A stretch of 16,957 nt of DNA. Origin: JAPUDQ01 sp039916485. Lineage in GTDB: Bacteria > Patescibacteriota > Saccharimonadia > Saccharimonadales > Saccharimonadaceae. The notes below the pieces were generated by a model. That model had not been told where the DNA came from, did not search any database, and was given only the letters and a program-made list of their open reading frames with translations. The position numbers were made by a program, and so were the translations under genes. Positions 1 through 6,459 of this stretch are shown one piece after another. Location of the stretch: the NCBI GenBank assembly GCA_039916485.1, contig JBDSLH010000001.1, positions 1-16,957 on the forward strand, in the 5' to 3' direction. The first letter of the stretch is position 1. Every line of letters starts with the position of its first letter.

Positions 1-31
1 GAGATGCTCTAGCCAACTGAGCTAAGCGCCC
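1..31 (-). tRNA. tRNA 5' part, cut by window edge (possibly tRNA-Ile)
   Basis: On the minus strand the bases from 31 down to 1 read as a tRNA 5' half. They give a 7-base acceptor strand (GGGCGCT), TA, a four-base D stem GCTC/GAGC around an AGTTGGCTA loop, and the start of the anticodon stem. The anticodon and 3' half lie outside the window, so the identity is not proven. The acceptor and anticodon-stem bases resemble bacterial tRNA-Ile(GAU), which is only a guess. A good promoter lies just upstream at 44-72. Confidence 0.85.
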
Positions 32-43
32 GGGTACTGAATG

Positions 44-72
44 ATTTTACAGGCATATAGTGTTTTTTTCAA
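44..72 (-). promoter_or_regulatory. Promoter of the partial tRNA at 1-31
   Basis: Read on the minus strand: -35 TTGAAA (67-72), a 17-base spacer, and -10 TAAAAT (44-49). The predicted start is about 6-8 bases further on, a few bases before the mature tRNA 5' end at 31. Both hexamers are close to the sigma-70 consensus. Confidence 0.6.
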
Positions 73-160
73 TCCTCACCAGTAGAGATTCATGCTGCGG
101 CTCACTTGGATACCCTAAAATATCTCAATGACTGCAGCCTCGGTAATAATCGTTTTGGGA

Positions 161-667
161 TTACACTGTCAAATTATTTTCAGACTTTATGTCGACTGCT
201 CTTCGTAGGATTGTTTCAAAGACCGCAGAGGTAACGGCTAGTACAAAGGAAAGAAAAATCATACCAAGACCCAACATTACACCCCCGGCGATATCATCTT
301 GGCCACGCGTAACTATAAAGAAGTATGCTTCTGCTCCAAGGATAAAGCCAATCAAGATGATCGCGCAGTATTTTATAGTGCGTAAATTGTTTATTGCAGC
401 TTGTGAAAATACATTATTATTCCTAATATATCCAAGTAATATGAATGCTTGGTATAGGGCTACAAAAAAAGGAAGTGATGCTATGTATGCGTACACTAAG
501 AATGGATCATTGAAATATATCTCGAAAAGACTCGCATTCACATTTCTGCCCTCTAGGTGGGGCTCCCAAAGCATCAAGATAATCGTACCGATTGCTAGTA
601 GCAAAATGGCTATCTGAAGAAAAGTTATTGAACTTCGCTTAGCGGGAATATTTTTAGAAGAAACCAT
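161..667 (-). CDS. DUF2975-like four-helix membrane protein (orphan copy)
   Basis: A 168-residue integral membrane protein with four predicted helices (about 15-33, 53-80, 98-118 and 128-150). The C-terminal tail ends in AVD-K-EN-LTV. Arrangement and tail match the protein at 12957-13427, so the two are paralogues. Both resemble the DUF2975 family (Bacillus YoaS type), whose biochemical role is unknown and which is usually paired with a small Xre regulator. No regulator gene is adjacent here. The ATG at 667 has no Shine-Dalgarno and lies only 6 bases after a strong -10, so a leaderless mRNA is predicted. Family assignment is from pattern, not a search. Confidence 0.8.
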   Translation of the reverse strand: MVSSKNIPAKRSSITFLQIAILLLAIGTIILMLWEPHLEGRNVNASLFEIYFNDPFLVYAYIASLPFFVALYQAFILLGYIRNNNVFSQAAINNLRTIKYCAIILIGFILGAEAYFFIVTRGQDDIAGGVMLGLGMIFLSFVLAVTSAVFETILRRAVDIKSENNLTV

Positions 668-673
668 AATTAC

Positions 674-702
674 ATTTTATTGTAATATTTATTGATAGTC
701 AA
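674..702 (-). promoter_or_regulatory. Promoter of the orphan DUF2975 gene
   Basis: Minus strand: -35 TTGACT (697-702), a 17-base spacer, and -10 TAAAAT (674-679). Only six bases (668-673) separate the -10 from the ATG at 667, so transcription probably starts at or next to the A of the ATG. The -35 overlaps the shared element at 698-716. Confidence 0.65.
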
Positions 703-716
703 TATATAATTATTGT
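698..716. promoter_or_regulatory. Operator-like element shared with the 13427 operon, copy 1
   Basis: The plus-strand 19-mer gtcaatatataattattgt matches 18 of 19 bases of 13482-13500, the other DUF2975 promoter, and sits in the same place, overlapping the -35 and extending upstream. The core is a near-palindrome CAATAT-ATAA-TTATTG. The match ends at both edges of the 19-mer, as expected of a conserved protein-binding site rather than a recent duplication. Binding by the Xre regulator at 12716-12949 is inference. Confidence 0.55.
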
Positions 717-718
717 TT

Positions 719-743
719 TAAAATAATAACGACCTTGAGGTCG
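719..743 (-). terminator. Weak terminator after tRNA-Leu
   Basis: On the minus strand, just downstream of tRNA-Leu, there is a hairpin with five base pairs (CGACC/GGTCG, 730-743) and a four-base loop, followed by TTATTATTTT. The stem is short, so termination may be partial. It separates tRNA-Leu from the promoter of the DUF2975 gene. Confidence 0.5.
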
Positions 744-753
744 GTCCTACTTT

Positions 754-840
754 TGGTGCGGATGAGAGGACTTGAACCTCCACGTCCCGAAGGACACTAG
801 CACCTGAAGCTAGCGCGTCTACCAATTCCGCCACATCCGC
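754..840 (-). tRNA. tRNA-Leu(CAG)
   Basis: An 87-base tRNA including an encoded CCA (754-756). The 5' end at 840 begins GCGGATG and pairs with the 3' acceptor strand at 758-764. The anticodon loop TTCAGGT carries CAG (plus-strand 804-806), reading the Leu codon CUG. A long variable arm with a UUCG-like loop (class II tRNA) and a normal T arm (GTTCAAGTC) confirm leucine. A disrupted copy of its 5' half lies just upstream at 898-944. Confidence 0.96.
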
Positions 841-897
841 GTACAGTAAGTTGTAAAGTACGTATTAGTTTATTGTCATCTCGGACGGTATCTCGAC

Positions 898-944
898 GCG
901 CGTCTACTATAAACTTGCGTTTCACGCAGAACCGCCACATCCGC
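898..944 (-). pseudogene. Degenerate tRNA-Leu 5'-half remnant
   Basis: Plus-strand 932-944 is identical over 13 bases to the first 13 bases of tRNA-Leu (828-840). Plus-strand 898-907 is identical over 10 bases to its D-arm region (813-822). The order and orientation are the same, but the 5 bases between them in the real tRNA are replaced by 24 bases containing a small hairpin (TGCGT-GAA-ACGCA). No anticodon arm or 3' half follows, so this cannot be a working tRNA. It may be a decayed tandem copy or the scar of an integration event. Confidence 0.6.
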
Positions 945-967
945 TCGTTGCAAATTATATCATACCC

Positions 968-997
968 CTGTCAGCATGTAAGACATTATGATATAAT
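968..997 (+). promoter_or_regulatory. typA promoter with extended -10
   Basis: A perfect extended -10, TGATATAAT (989-997), has a modest -35 CTGTCA (968-973) at 18-base spacing. Predicted start about 1003-1005, immediately before the Shine-Dalgarno-like AGAGGA at 1005-1010. That gives a leader of about 30 bases. Confidence 0.65.
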
Positions 998-1004
998 GAT
1001 CATA

Positions 1005-1036
1005 AGAGGAAGCCAATAAATGGCTTTATTTTAATG
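1005..1036 (+). promoter_or_regulatory. typA initiation region: distant SD, hairpin and four-codon ORF
   Basis: The only Shine-Dalgarno (AGAGGA, 1005-1010) is 23 bases from the typA ATG (1034), too far for direct use. Between them is a perfect six-pair hairpin, AAGCCA (1010-1015) with TGGCTT (1021-1026) and a five-base loop. When folded it leaves seven bases (1027-1033) before the ATG. The same stretch also encodes ATG-GCT-TTA-TTT-TAA (1020-1034), well spaced from the SD, whose stop overlaps the typA start as TAATG. Either structure-bridged initiation or coupled re-initiation would explain how typA is translated. Confidence 0.55.
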
Positions 1037-2854
1037 ACAGAACCAAAGAATATACGAAATATTGCTATTATTGCGCACGTCGACCACGGTAAGACGACGC
1101 TTGTTGATGGGCTACTAAAACAGTCAAATACATTCCGTGACAACCAAGCTGAAATGACCCAGGATCTTATTATGGATAGCGGTGATCAAGAGCGTGAACG
1201 AGGTATTACTATCACTGCAAAACAGACGACTATTTATTCTGAAGAACTCAAGATTAATATCATTGATACTCCTGGACACGCTGATTTCTCCGGTGAGGTA
1301 GAGCGTACACTTAATATGGCTGACGGAGTGCTACTTATTGTTGATGCCCAAGAAGGCCCTATGCCTCAAACAAAGTTTGTATTGCAAAAAGCACTTGATC
1401 TCCATTTAAAGCCTGTTGTCATTATCAATAAAATTGACAAGCCTGCTCGCCGTATCACTGAAGTAGAAGACGAACTAGCTGACCTTTTTCTGGAATTAGC
1501 TACCGACGAGGCGCAACTACATTATTCAGTCTATTATGCAATCGGACGCGATGGTAAAGCATGGAAATCGGTGCCCGAGGATGCTTCAGTCGATGCTAAC
1601 TTGAGCCCTATCTTTCAAGCAATACGCAACGAAATACCTGCGCCAGGACTCGATGAAGCCGGTTCATTCCAGCTACTCGTTACTGCGCTTCAGTATGATA
1701 ACTTTTTAGGTAAATATGCCATCGGACGTATCAACCGAGGCAAAGTAGTCCAGGGTATGCCAGTCGCACTCATTAAATCTGATGGCACCATCGTCAGTAG
1801 CAAAGTAGAAAAAGTATTTGTTAACCGAGGACTTAATCGCGAAGAGGTAAAATCAGCGATCGCCGGGGACATTGTATCGGTTACCGGTATCTCAGCAGTA
1901 CATATTGGTGAAACCATTGCGGACAAAGACAATCCAGAGGCTCTACCTGTGATAGAAGTAGAAGCACCAACTCTGAGTATGTATTTAGGTCCAAATACGA
2001 GTCCACTCAAAGGTCTCGAGGGTGAATTTAATACAAGTCGCCAAATCGGGGACAGGCTTATGCAAGAGCTTGAAACCAACGTCGCCCTGCGTGTAAAAGA
2101 TGACGGTATTGGGTTTATTGTGTCTGGACGTGGTGAGCTTCATCTATCCGTACTTGTCGAGTCACTTCGACGTGAAGGATTTGAATTTGAAGTTGGACGT
2201 CCACAAGTCGTCACTATTGAAGAAGATGGCATCACAAAAGAACCAGTCGAAGAATTATTAGTTGAAGTTAGCTCAGAATTCTTCGGTACAGTTAGCCAAG
2301 AGCTTGGACAACGACGCGCTACACTCGTCAAGCAAGAACAGACCAGTGCAGGGGATACACGTACTACCTACCTCATCCCAACACGTGCTTTGATCGGACT
2401 ACGTAATTTATTGCTGACTGCGACTAAGGGCACGATTATCATGCATAGCCTCCCGCACGGCTATCAGCCACTTGGTCCAAAGATGCAACGAATACGAAAT
2501 GGGGCACTTGTAGCCACAGAAGCTGGCTCTACGACTGCCTATGCACTCGATAGTGCTGAATCACGTGGTACGTTATTTGTTGGTCCTGGCACAAAGGTAT
2601 ACCTCGGTATGGTCGTCGGCCTCTATAACCGACAAGGTGATTTAGATGTTAATGTCTGTCGTGGTAAGCAGCTCACGAATATGCGTACTTCATCAAGCGA
2701 TGGTACTGTACAGCTGACGCCGCACACTCAGTTGAGCCTCGAGCAGTGTATCGACTTTATCGAAGATGATGAGTTACTTGAAGTAACCCCAAAGAGCCTC
2801 CGTCTCCGAAAGCGTTTTCTTGATCCAAATCAGCGCAAACGAAACAATAAATAG
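1034..2854 (+). CDS. typA: Translational GTPase TypA/BipA
   Basis: A 606-residue ribosome-binding GTPase of the EF-G-like family, linked in other bacteria to ribosome assembly and to growth under cold and other stresses. The GTPase domain shows G1 AHVDHGKT (about residues 14-21), the RGITI switch region near 57-61, DTPGH (78-82) and NKID (132-135). Beta-barrel, alpha/beta and TypA-specific C-terminal domains follow, and the length is normal for the family. The ATG at 1034 is chosen because MTEPKNIRNIAIIAHVDHGK matches the usual family start. It lacks a normally spaced Shine-Dalgarno (see 1005-1036). Its end lies two bases from the convergent gene at 2857 and no terminator hairpin is visible. 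Confidence 0.97.
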   Translation: MTEPKNIRNIAIIAHVDHGKTTLVDGLLKQSNTFRDNQAEMTQDLIMDSGDQERERGITITAKQTTIYSEELKINIIDTPGHADFSGEVERTLNMADGVLLIVDAQEGPMPQTKFVLQKALDLHLKPVVIINKIDKPARRITEVEDELADLFLELATDEAQLHYSVYYAIGRDGKAWKSVPEDASVDANLSPIFQAIRNEIPAPGLDEAGSFQLLVTALQYDNFLGKYAIGRINRGKVVQGMPVALIKSDGTIVSSKVEKVFVNRGLNREEVKSAIAGDIVSVTGISAVHIGETIADKDNPEALPVIEVEAPTLSMYLGPNTSPLKGLEGEFNTSRQIGDRLMQELETNVALRVKDDGIGFIVSGRGELHLSVLVESLRREGFEFEVGRPQVVTIEEDGITKEPVEELLVEVSSEFFGTVSQELGQRRATLVKQEQTSAGDTRTTYLIPTRALIGLRNLLLTATKGTIIMHSLPHGYQPLGPKMQRIRNGALVATEAGSTTAYALDSAESRGTLFVGPGTKVYLGMVVGLYNRQGDLDVNVCRGKQLTNMRTSSSDGTVQLTPHTQLSLEQCIDFIEDDELLEVTPKSLRLRKRFLDPNQRKRNNK

Positions 2855-2856
2855 TT

Positions 2857-4467
2857 TTAGAATCTGAATAAACTATCAGGTAGCTTAAGTGTCTTCGCTA
2901 GACTATCTCCCAGTGTCTCAAGTGGGTTTACTGTACGTTTTTGAGTTTTATCTATTCGTTTTTTGATGGCTAGTATTGCGGCCACAGTCCATGCTTGGAC
3001 TTCTTGTGGTGGTTGTTCGACGCACATTTCACGATCCATGACCTCATCCCATACCATGATTGTATGTTCGTTTATACGAGGTAATACCCAGGTATCACCT
3101 CTCACGTACTCGGGGAATATTTTTGTGGTTTCGACAACATGAAGCATCCGCCGATCGAGTTCATTGGCTATATCATCATACCCATGACGTCGAAAACCTT
3201 TTGCTATGTGATGAGTGTCCCATAACCATACACTGCCGTTATGGTATGCACCTGCCCGAAATCGAATTTCATCAGACGCAAGCGTTCGTATCCCACTTAT
3301 ATTTAGCATAGCGGGTGAGAGCAAGTGATTCATTGTAGAATGGAGCATATCTTTTACTTCTGGATTGTTGCCCTCGAGTAACCGTGAATTAAGAACATGA
3401 CCCATATTTGATGTACGTATATCCAACTGCCGTAATGTGCCATGACTATCACGGTCTGTACCTAGTACAAAATAACCACCCTTATCTTTTGTCCAAAAAT
3501 GTTCGAATATCGACTGCTTAAGAGTTTTAGCGCGTCTACGATATTCCTCAGATTGTTTTGGATCATCGTACATACGCTCGTATAATTCAGCAGCATCTAA
3601 TAGCGCATCATAGGTCGTTACCTGGACTTCAATGCTTGCTATACCTTGTTTGTGATTTGCAATTGTGCCATCTCCGTGATGGTACGCGTCTGCCGAATCT
3701 TTCCATACTTGATTTTCGATACCGCGTGGTAATACTGATTTATATTCTAGTAACGATTCATTGTTACTATTCATTTTTTGTAATAACCACTCGAGTGCCA
3801 TATCAAGTGCGTAGGCGATAGATCTTGTCTCACCAGCACGATCGGCATATGTATGAGAGAGGAACTTATAGTTTTCCTCGCTTAATCGGCAATATGCAGT
3901 AAGAGTTCGTATAAATTCGGGGGTCGCATCCACAGATCCATAATACGGCCAACCCCAGCCAAGCTCGTTACTAATTTTTTGCGCACGTTTATCCTCGAGA
4001 CTTCTTGCTTCGTGCAAAATTTTCCCTGGTTCTTCTTCTCTTTCGCGATTAAACTCAATCCCTTGCAGCTCAGCAAGACGTAGCACAGTACTCCGGGCTA
4101 GCTCTGGATAGTCAGACATTAGATCTATAGCCACACGTAAAGAATCACGACCGAATACTACTTCATACAATCGTAAGTGATCTGGTGTAGGGTTGATGAG
4201 GATATTTTTGTTTAGTAGTGCCAGGCTTTGCAGTGCTAGTCGTTTGGACGAAAGAGGCTCAAATGCAAGCGCTGCAACGCTCGGGCCTTTTCGTCCTATT
4301 GCGCGCGGGCTCCTCACTCCAGTGAGGCGTTGCATCTGTTCAAGACTTGACGGTACTTTATCAAATATACGGGGAGGATGATGAAGTGTTTTGTCTGTGA
4401 TTAATTTTTCACCATACAGCAAGTGGAAATCATCTGGGAGAGATACTGTTTTTGGTTTTTTTACCAT
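2857..4467 (-). CDS. Glycogen-debranching-enzyme-like (amylo-alpha-1,6-glucosidase) protein
   Basis: A 536-residue cytoplasmic protein with the (alpha/alpha)6-barrel signatures of the glucosidase half of bacterial and archaeal debranching enzymes: GRDSL (106-110), EEPGKILHE (145-153), YYGSVDATPEF (175-185), NQVWKDSADA (252-261) and YHNGSVWLWDTHH (408-420). The conserved WKDS acidic region is intact. No separate glucanotransferase domain is present. The likely role is removal of alpha-1,6 branches or hydrolysis of alpha-glucosides, with the exact substrate unknown. It is divergent from the GT4 gene at 4517 across 49 bases. The ATG at 4467 has no Shine-Dalgarno and lies 7 bases after TATAAT (4475-4480), suggesting a leaderless mRNA. 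Confidence 0.85.
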   Translation of the reverse strand: MVKKPKTVSLPDDFHLLYGEKLITDKTLHHPPRIFDKVPSSLEQMQRLTGVRSPRAIGRKGPSVAALAFEPLSSKRLALQSLALLNKNILINPTPDHLRLYEVVFGRDSLRVAIDLMSDYPELARSTVLRLAELQGIEFNREREEEPGKILHEARSLEDKRAQKISNELGWGWPYYGSVDATPEFIRTLTAYCRLSEENYKFLSHTYADRAGETRSIAYALDMALEWLLQKMNSNNESLLEYKSVLPRGIENQVWKDSADAYHHGDGTIANHKQGIASIEVQVTTYDALLDAAELYERMYDDPKQSEEYRRRAKTLKQSIFEHFWTKDKGGYFVLGTDRDSHGTLRQLDIRTSNMGHVLNSRLLEGNNPEVKDMLHSTMNHLLSPAMLNISGIRTLASDEIRFRAGAYHNGSVWLWDTHHIAKGFRRHGYDDIANELDRRMLHVVETTKIFPEYVRGDTWVLPRINEHTIMVWDEVMDREMCVEQPPQEVQAWTVAAILAIKKRIDKTQKRTVNPLETLGDSLAKTLKLPDSLFRF

Positions 4468-4474
4468 ACCCTAC

Positions 4475-4480
4475 ATTATA
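4475..4480 (-). promoter_or_regulatory. -10 of the debranching-like gene
   Basis: A perfect TATAAT on the minus strand lies 7 bases before the ATG at 4467. No convincing -35 is present at 16-18 bases. The expected transcription start falls on or beside the start codon. Confidence 0.45.
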
Positions 4481-4498
4481 TAGATACTTGCTAAAGTC

Positions 4499-4510
4499 TG
4501 CTATTATTAT
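4499..4510 (+). promoter_or_regulatory. -10 region of the GT4 gene
   Basis: An extended -10, TGCTATTAT (4499-4507), with an overlapping second TATTAT (4505-4510), lies 6-9 bases before the ATG at 4517. There is no Shine-Dalgarno and no good -35, so the mRNA would have almost no leader. Confidence 0.4.
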
Positions 4511-4516
4511 AAAACA

Positions 4517-5734
4517 ATGAAACGCAGTACTAAGAAACTTAGAGTAGCCATGATAGCACCTCCTTGGCTGGCATTACCAGTCAAGGGCTATGGCGGTATA
4601 GAGATGGTTATGCAAGGTCTAATACCATCACTTCGGAAAAAAGAAGTTGAGATAGTGATTTATGGTAATGGTGCACGAAAAATGCGTGGAATCCCCACTA
4701 AGTATTTGTATAATACGGAGCAATATGAGCACATACATAAGCCTGTATTCGAATCAATACCGATACTTTGTGCGCATGTTCAATTTGCGATCAACGATAT
4801 AATCAAAGACGGAAAGTTTGACGTAGTACACGATCACACGGAGTTCGTCGGTCCTCAAATGCTTGCGTGGGCATCAGAGCGAAAAGACATGCCACCAGTG
4901 GTACATACTGTTCACGGACCGCCATTTTCAGCCCAAGAAACGATAGATGAGGGTATACCCGATAATCGGCCACATTGGGTGGAGCTTGCTGCTCGCATGG
5001 GAAAAATGTTTATCGTTGGTATTTCCGATGCGTTAATGGAGCCTGCGCCGAAAGAATTACAGCCATATATTTTGCCTACAGTTCATAATGCTGTTGATGT
5101 GAGTCATTTCCCATTGAAGAAAGACAAAAAGAACTACTTCTTTACCTTTGCTCGATTTACGCCAGACAAAGCTCAACATGTTGCTGCAAAGATTTGTGCG
5201 AAAAAGGGATACCGTTTACGAATGGGTGGTACGGTAGCGGGCATTGAGAGTAGCCGCAAATTGTTACTCGAGCTCGCAAACCCAATGAGCAAGTTTCGTA
5301 GCACTGCTGACTTTCGATACTATAGCGATGAGATTCTACCGTATGTTCTCAGATATCCAAAGATTACTTATTCAGGAAATTTAAAAGGCAATAAAAAAAT
5401 GAAGTTTATGTCTGAAGGTAAAGCGTTGCTATTTCCTATAGATTGGGAAGAGCCTTTTGGCATGGCGGTTATCGAGGCTCTTGCTTGCGGGACGCCAGTT
5501 ATTGCTATGCGAAGAGGAGCAATGCCTGAGATTATTGAACATGGTGTGAATGGCTTTCTAGCCGATACAGAGGAAGAATTTGCTGAGTATATGGAACGAG
5601 TTGATGAAATCGATCCAGAGTTATGTCGCAAATCGGTAGAGACTAAATTTGCTGCAGATAATATGGCAGATAAGTACATAGATAGATACTACGAAGCTAT
5701 CAGACGCAGCAAAAATTATAAAGGCAGAGTTTGA
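4517..5734 (+). CDS. GT4-family glycosyltransferase
   Basis: A 405-residue retaining glycosyltransferase with the GT-B fold. The N-terminal lobe has the glycine-rich loop KGYGGIE (about 24-30) and the VVHDH motif. The C-terminal lobe has the family EX7E motif, EPFGMAVIE (E312 and E320), followed by ACGTPVIA and a GVNGFL segment typical of nucleotide-sugar binders. The sugar donor and acceptor cannot be read from the sequence. Candidates are alpha-glucan synthesis, given the flanking glucan enzymes, or transfer to a cell-envelope glycolipid. No transmembrane segment is seen. Its 3' end overlaps the convergent nuclease gene by 19 bases (5716-5734). The start has no Shine-Dalgarno. Confidence 0.9.
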   Translation: MKRSTKKLRVAMIAPPWLALPVKGYGGIEMVMQGLIPSLRKKEVEIVIYGNGARKMRGIPTKYLYNTEQYEHIHKPVFESIPILCAHVQFAINDIIKDGKFDVVHDHTEFVGPQMLAWASERKDMPPVVHTVHGPPFSAQETIDEGIPDNRPHWVELAARMGKMFIVGISDALMEPAPKELQPYILPTVHNAVDVSHFPLKKDKKNYFFTFARFTPDKAQHVAAKICAKKGYRLRMGGTVAGIESSRKLLLELANPMSKFRSTADFRYYSDEILPYVLRYPKITYSGNLKGNKKMKFMSEGKALLFPIDWEEPFGMAVIEALACGTPVIAMRRGAMPEIIEHGVNGFLADTEEEFAEYMERVDEIDPELCRKSVETKFAADNMADKYIDRYYEAIRRSKNYKGRV

Positions 5735-6420
5735 TTGGGGCATTGCTCTAAAATATTTGCCATGGCCCGATATTCCGCAGCAGATACCCAAAGTTTATAT
5801 TTCTGCTTTACAGCTATCTGTCTCGCAACGTATTGACATCGATATGCTTTATTAGCAGGCAACCATGTTGCAGCATCGGAATCGCTTTTTGCTTGATTCT
5901 CATCACCGCGTACTGCGAGGAGATTGAGGGGATCGTTTGCGAGTGAATACCGATCACGTGCGCTTAATAATTGCGCACCCTTTTGCCATGCGTCGCTCAA
6001 TGCCACAACATGATCTATCTGGATGTCGGCACTTGTTGAAGGCCCACGTACAAATGTGATAGTTTGGGCGCTATAGGGGTCTATAAGCGTACCTAGCGCT
6101 ACGTGACATGTAAATGGTATAAGAGTTACCTCAGACAAATCTCGCCTCAATATATAGTTACGTACATCACAATCTTGTATCTCACCCCACCCATTACTGA
6201 ACTGAGCGCGAGAATAATTCGTCTTTGGCGCACGGCCCTTTACCTCGAGGGTGCTCAATGTAAATGCAGCTTGCGATGAGTTAACGGGCTGTTGATCTAT
6301 TGTTATGACGCCATTTTGCTCTAGCTCCAGCTGGTATGCTTGCCACGAGCCAATAATAATAACTGCAACTGCAAGCAACGTTCGTATCACCCGGCTAATT
6401 GTAGTAAAAGATAGTTTCAT
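5716..6420 (-). CDS. Membrane-anchored or secreted HNH nuclease of the DUF1524 type
   Basis: A 234-residue protein with an N-terminal hydrophobic segment (about 9-29) that is either an uncleaved signal anchor or a signal peptide, then an extracytoplasmic domain. The C-terminal half carries the DUF1524 (GmrSD C-terminal-like) His-Asn-His signature: IDHVVALSDAW with D136/H137, then NDPLNLLAV and NQAKSDSDAATWLP. Stand-alone anchored forms of this kind are known in Actinobacteria and related groups and are taken to degrade DNA outside the membrane. In a nucleotide-auxotrophic epibiont it could feed nucleic-acid scavenging or DNA uptake, which is inference. Four cysteines in the mature part could form disulfides. 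It overlaps the GT4 gene tail to tail. Confidence 0.82.
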   Translation of the reverse strand: MKLSFTTISRVIRTLLAVAVIIIGSWQAYQLELEQNGVITIDQQPVNSSQAAFTLSTLEVKGRAPKTNYSRAQFSNGWGEIQDCDVRNYILRRDLSEVTLIPFTCHVALGTLIDPYSAQTITFVRGPSTSADIQIDHVVALSDAWQKGAQLLSARDRYSLANDPLNLLAVRGDENQAKSDSDAATWLPANKAYRCQYVARQIAVKQKYKLWVSAAEYRAMANILEQCPNQTLPL

Positions 6421-6423
6421 AGG

Positions 6424-6452
6424 TTGGTAAGCGTATGCTTATACCGTATTAT
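6424..6452 (+). promoter_or_regulatory. Promoter of the GH13 gene
   Basis: -35 TTGGTA (6424-6429), a 17-base spacer, and -10 TATTAT (6447-6452). Seven bases (6453-6459) then lead to the ATG at 6460, so the transcript would start at the initiation codon. The divergent nuclease gene starts at 6420, just outside the -35. Confidence 0.6.
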
Positions 6453-6459
6453 AAAGGTA

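Noticed and set aside
32..160. Possible terminator or small gene between the partial tRNA and the DUF2975 gene
   Set aside because: Apart from the tRNA promoter at 44-72, only weak five-base inverted repeats without a T-tract were found.
189..617. Long plus-strand open frame opposite the orphan DUF2975 gene
   Set aside because: It is the antisense shadow of a membrane protein gene. It lacks an SD and recognisable domains, and its composition is unlike a real protein.
6424..6459. TTG start for the GH13 gene at 6424
   Set aside because: The TTG is within the predicted -35 hexamer and adds residues not seen in the family.
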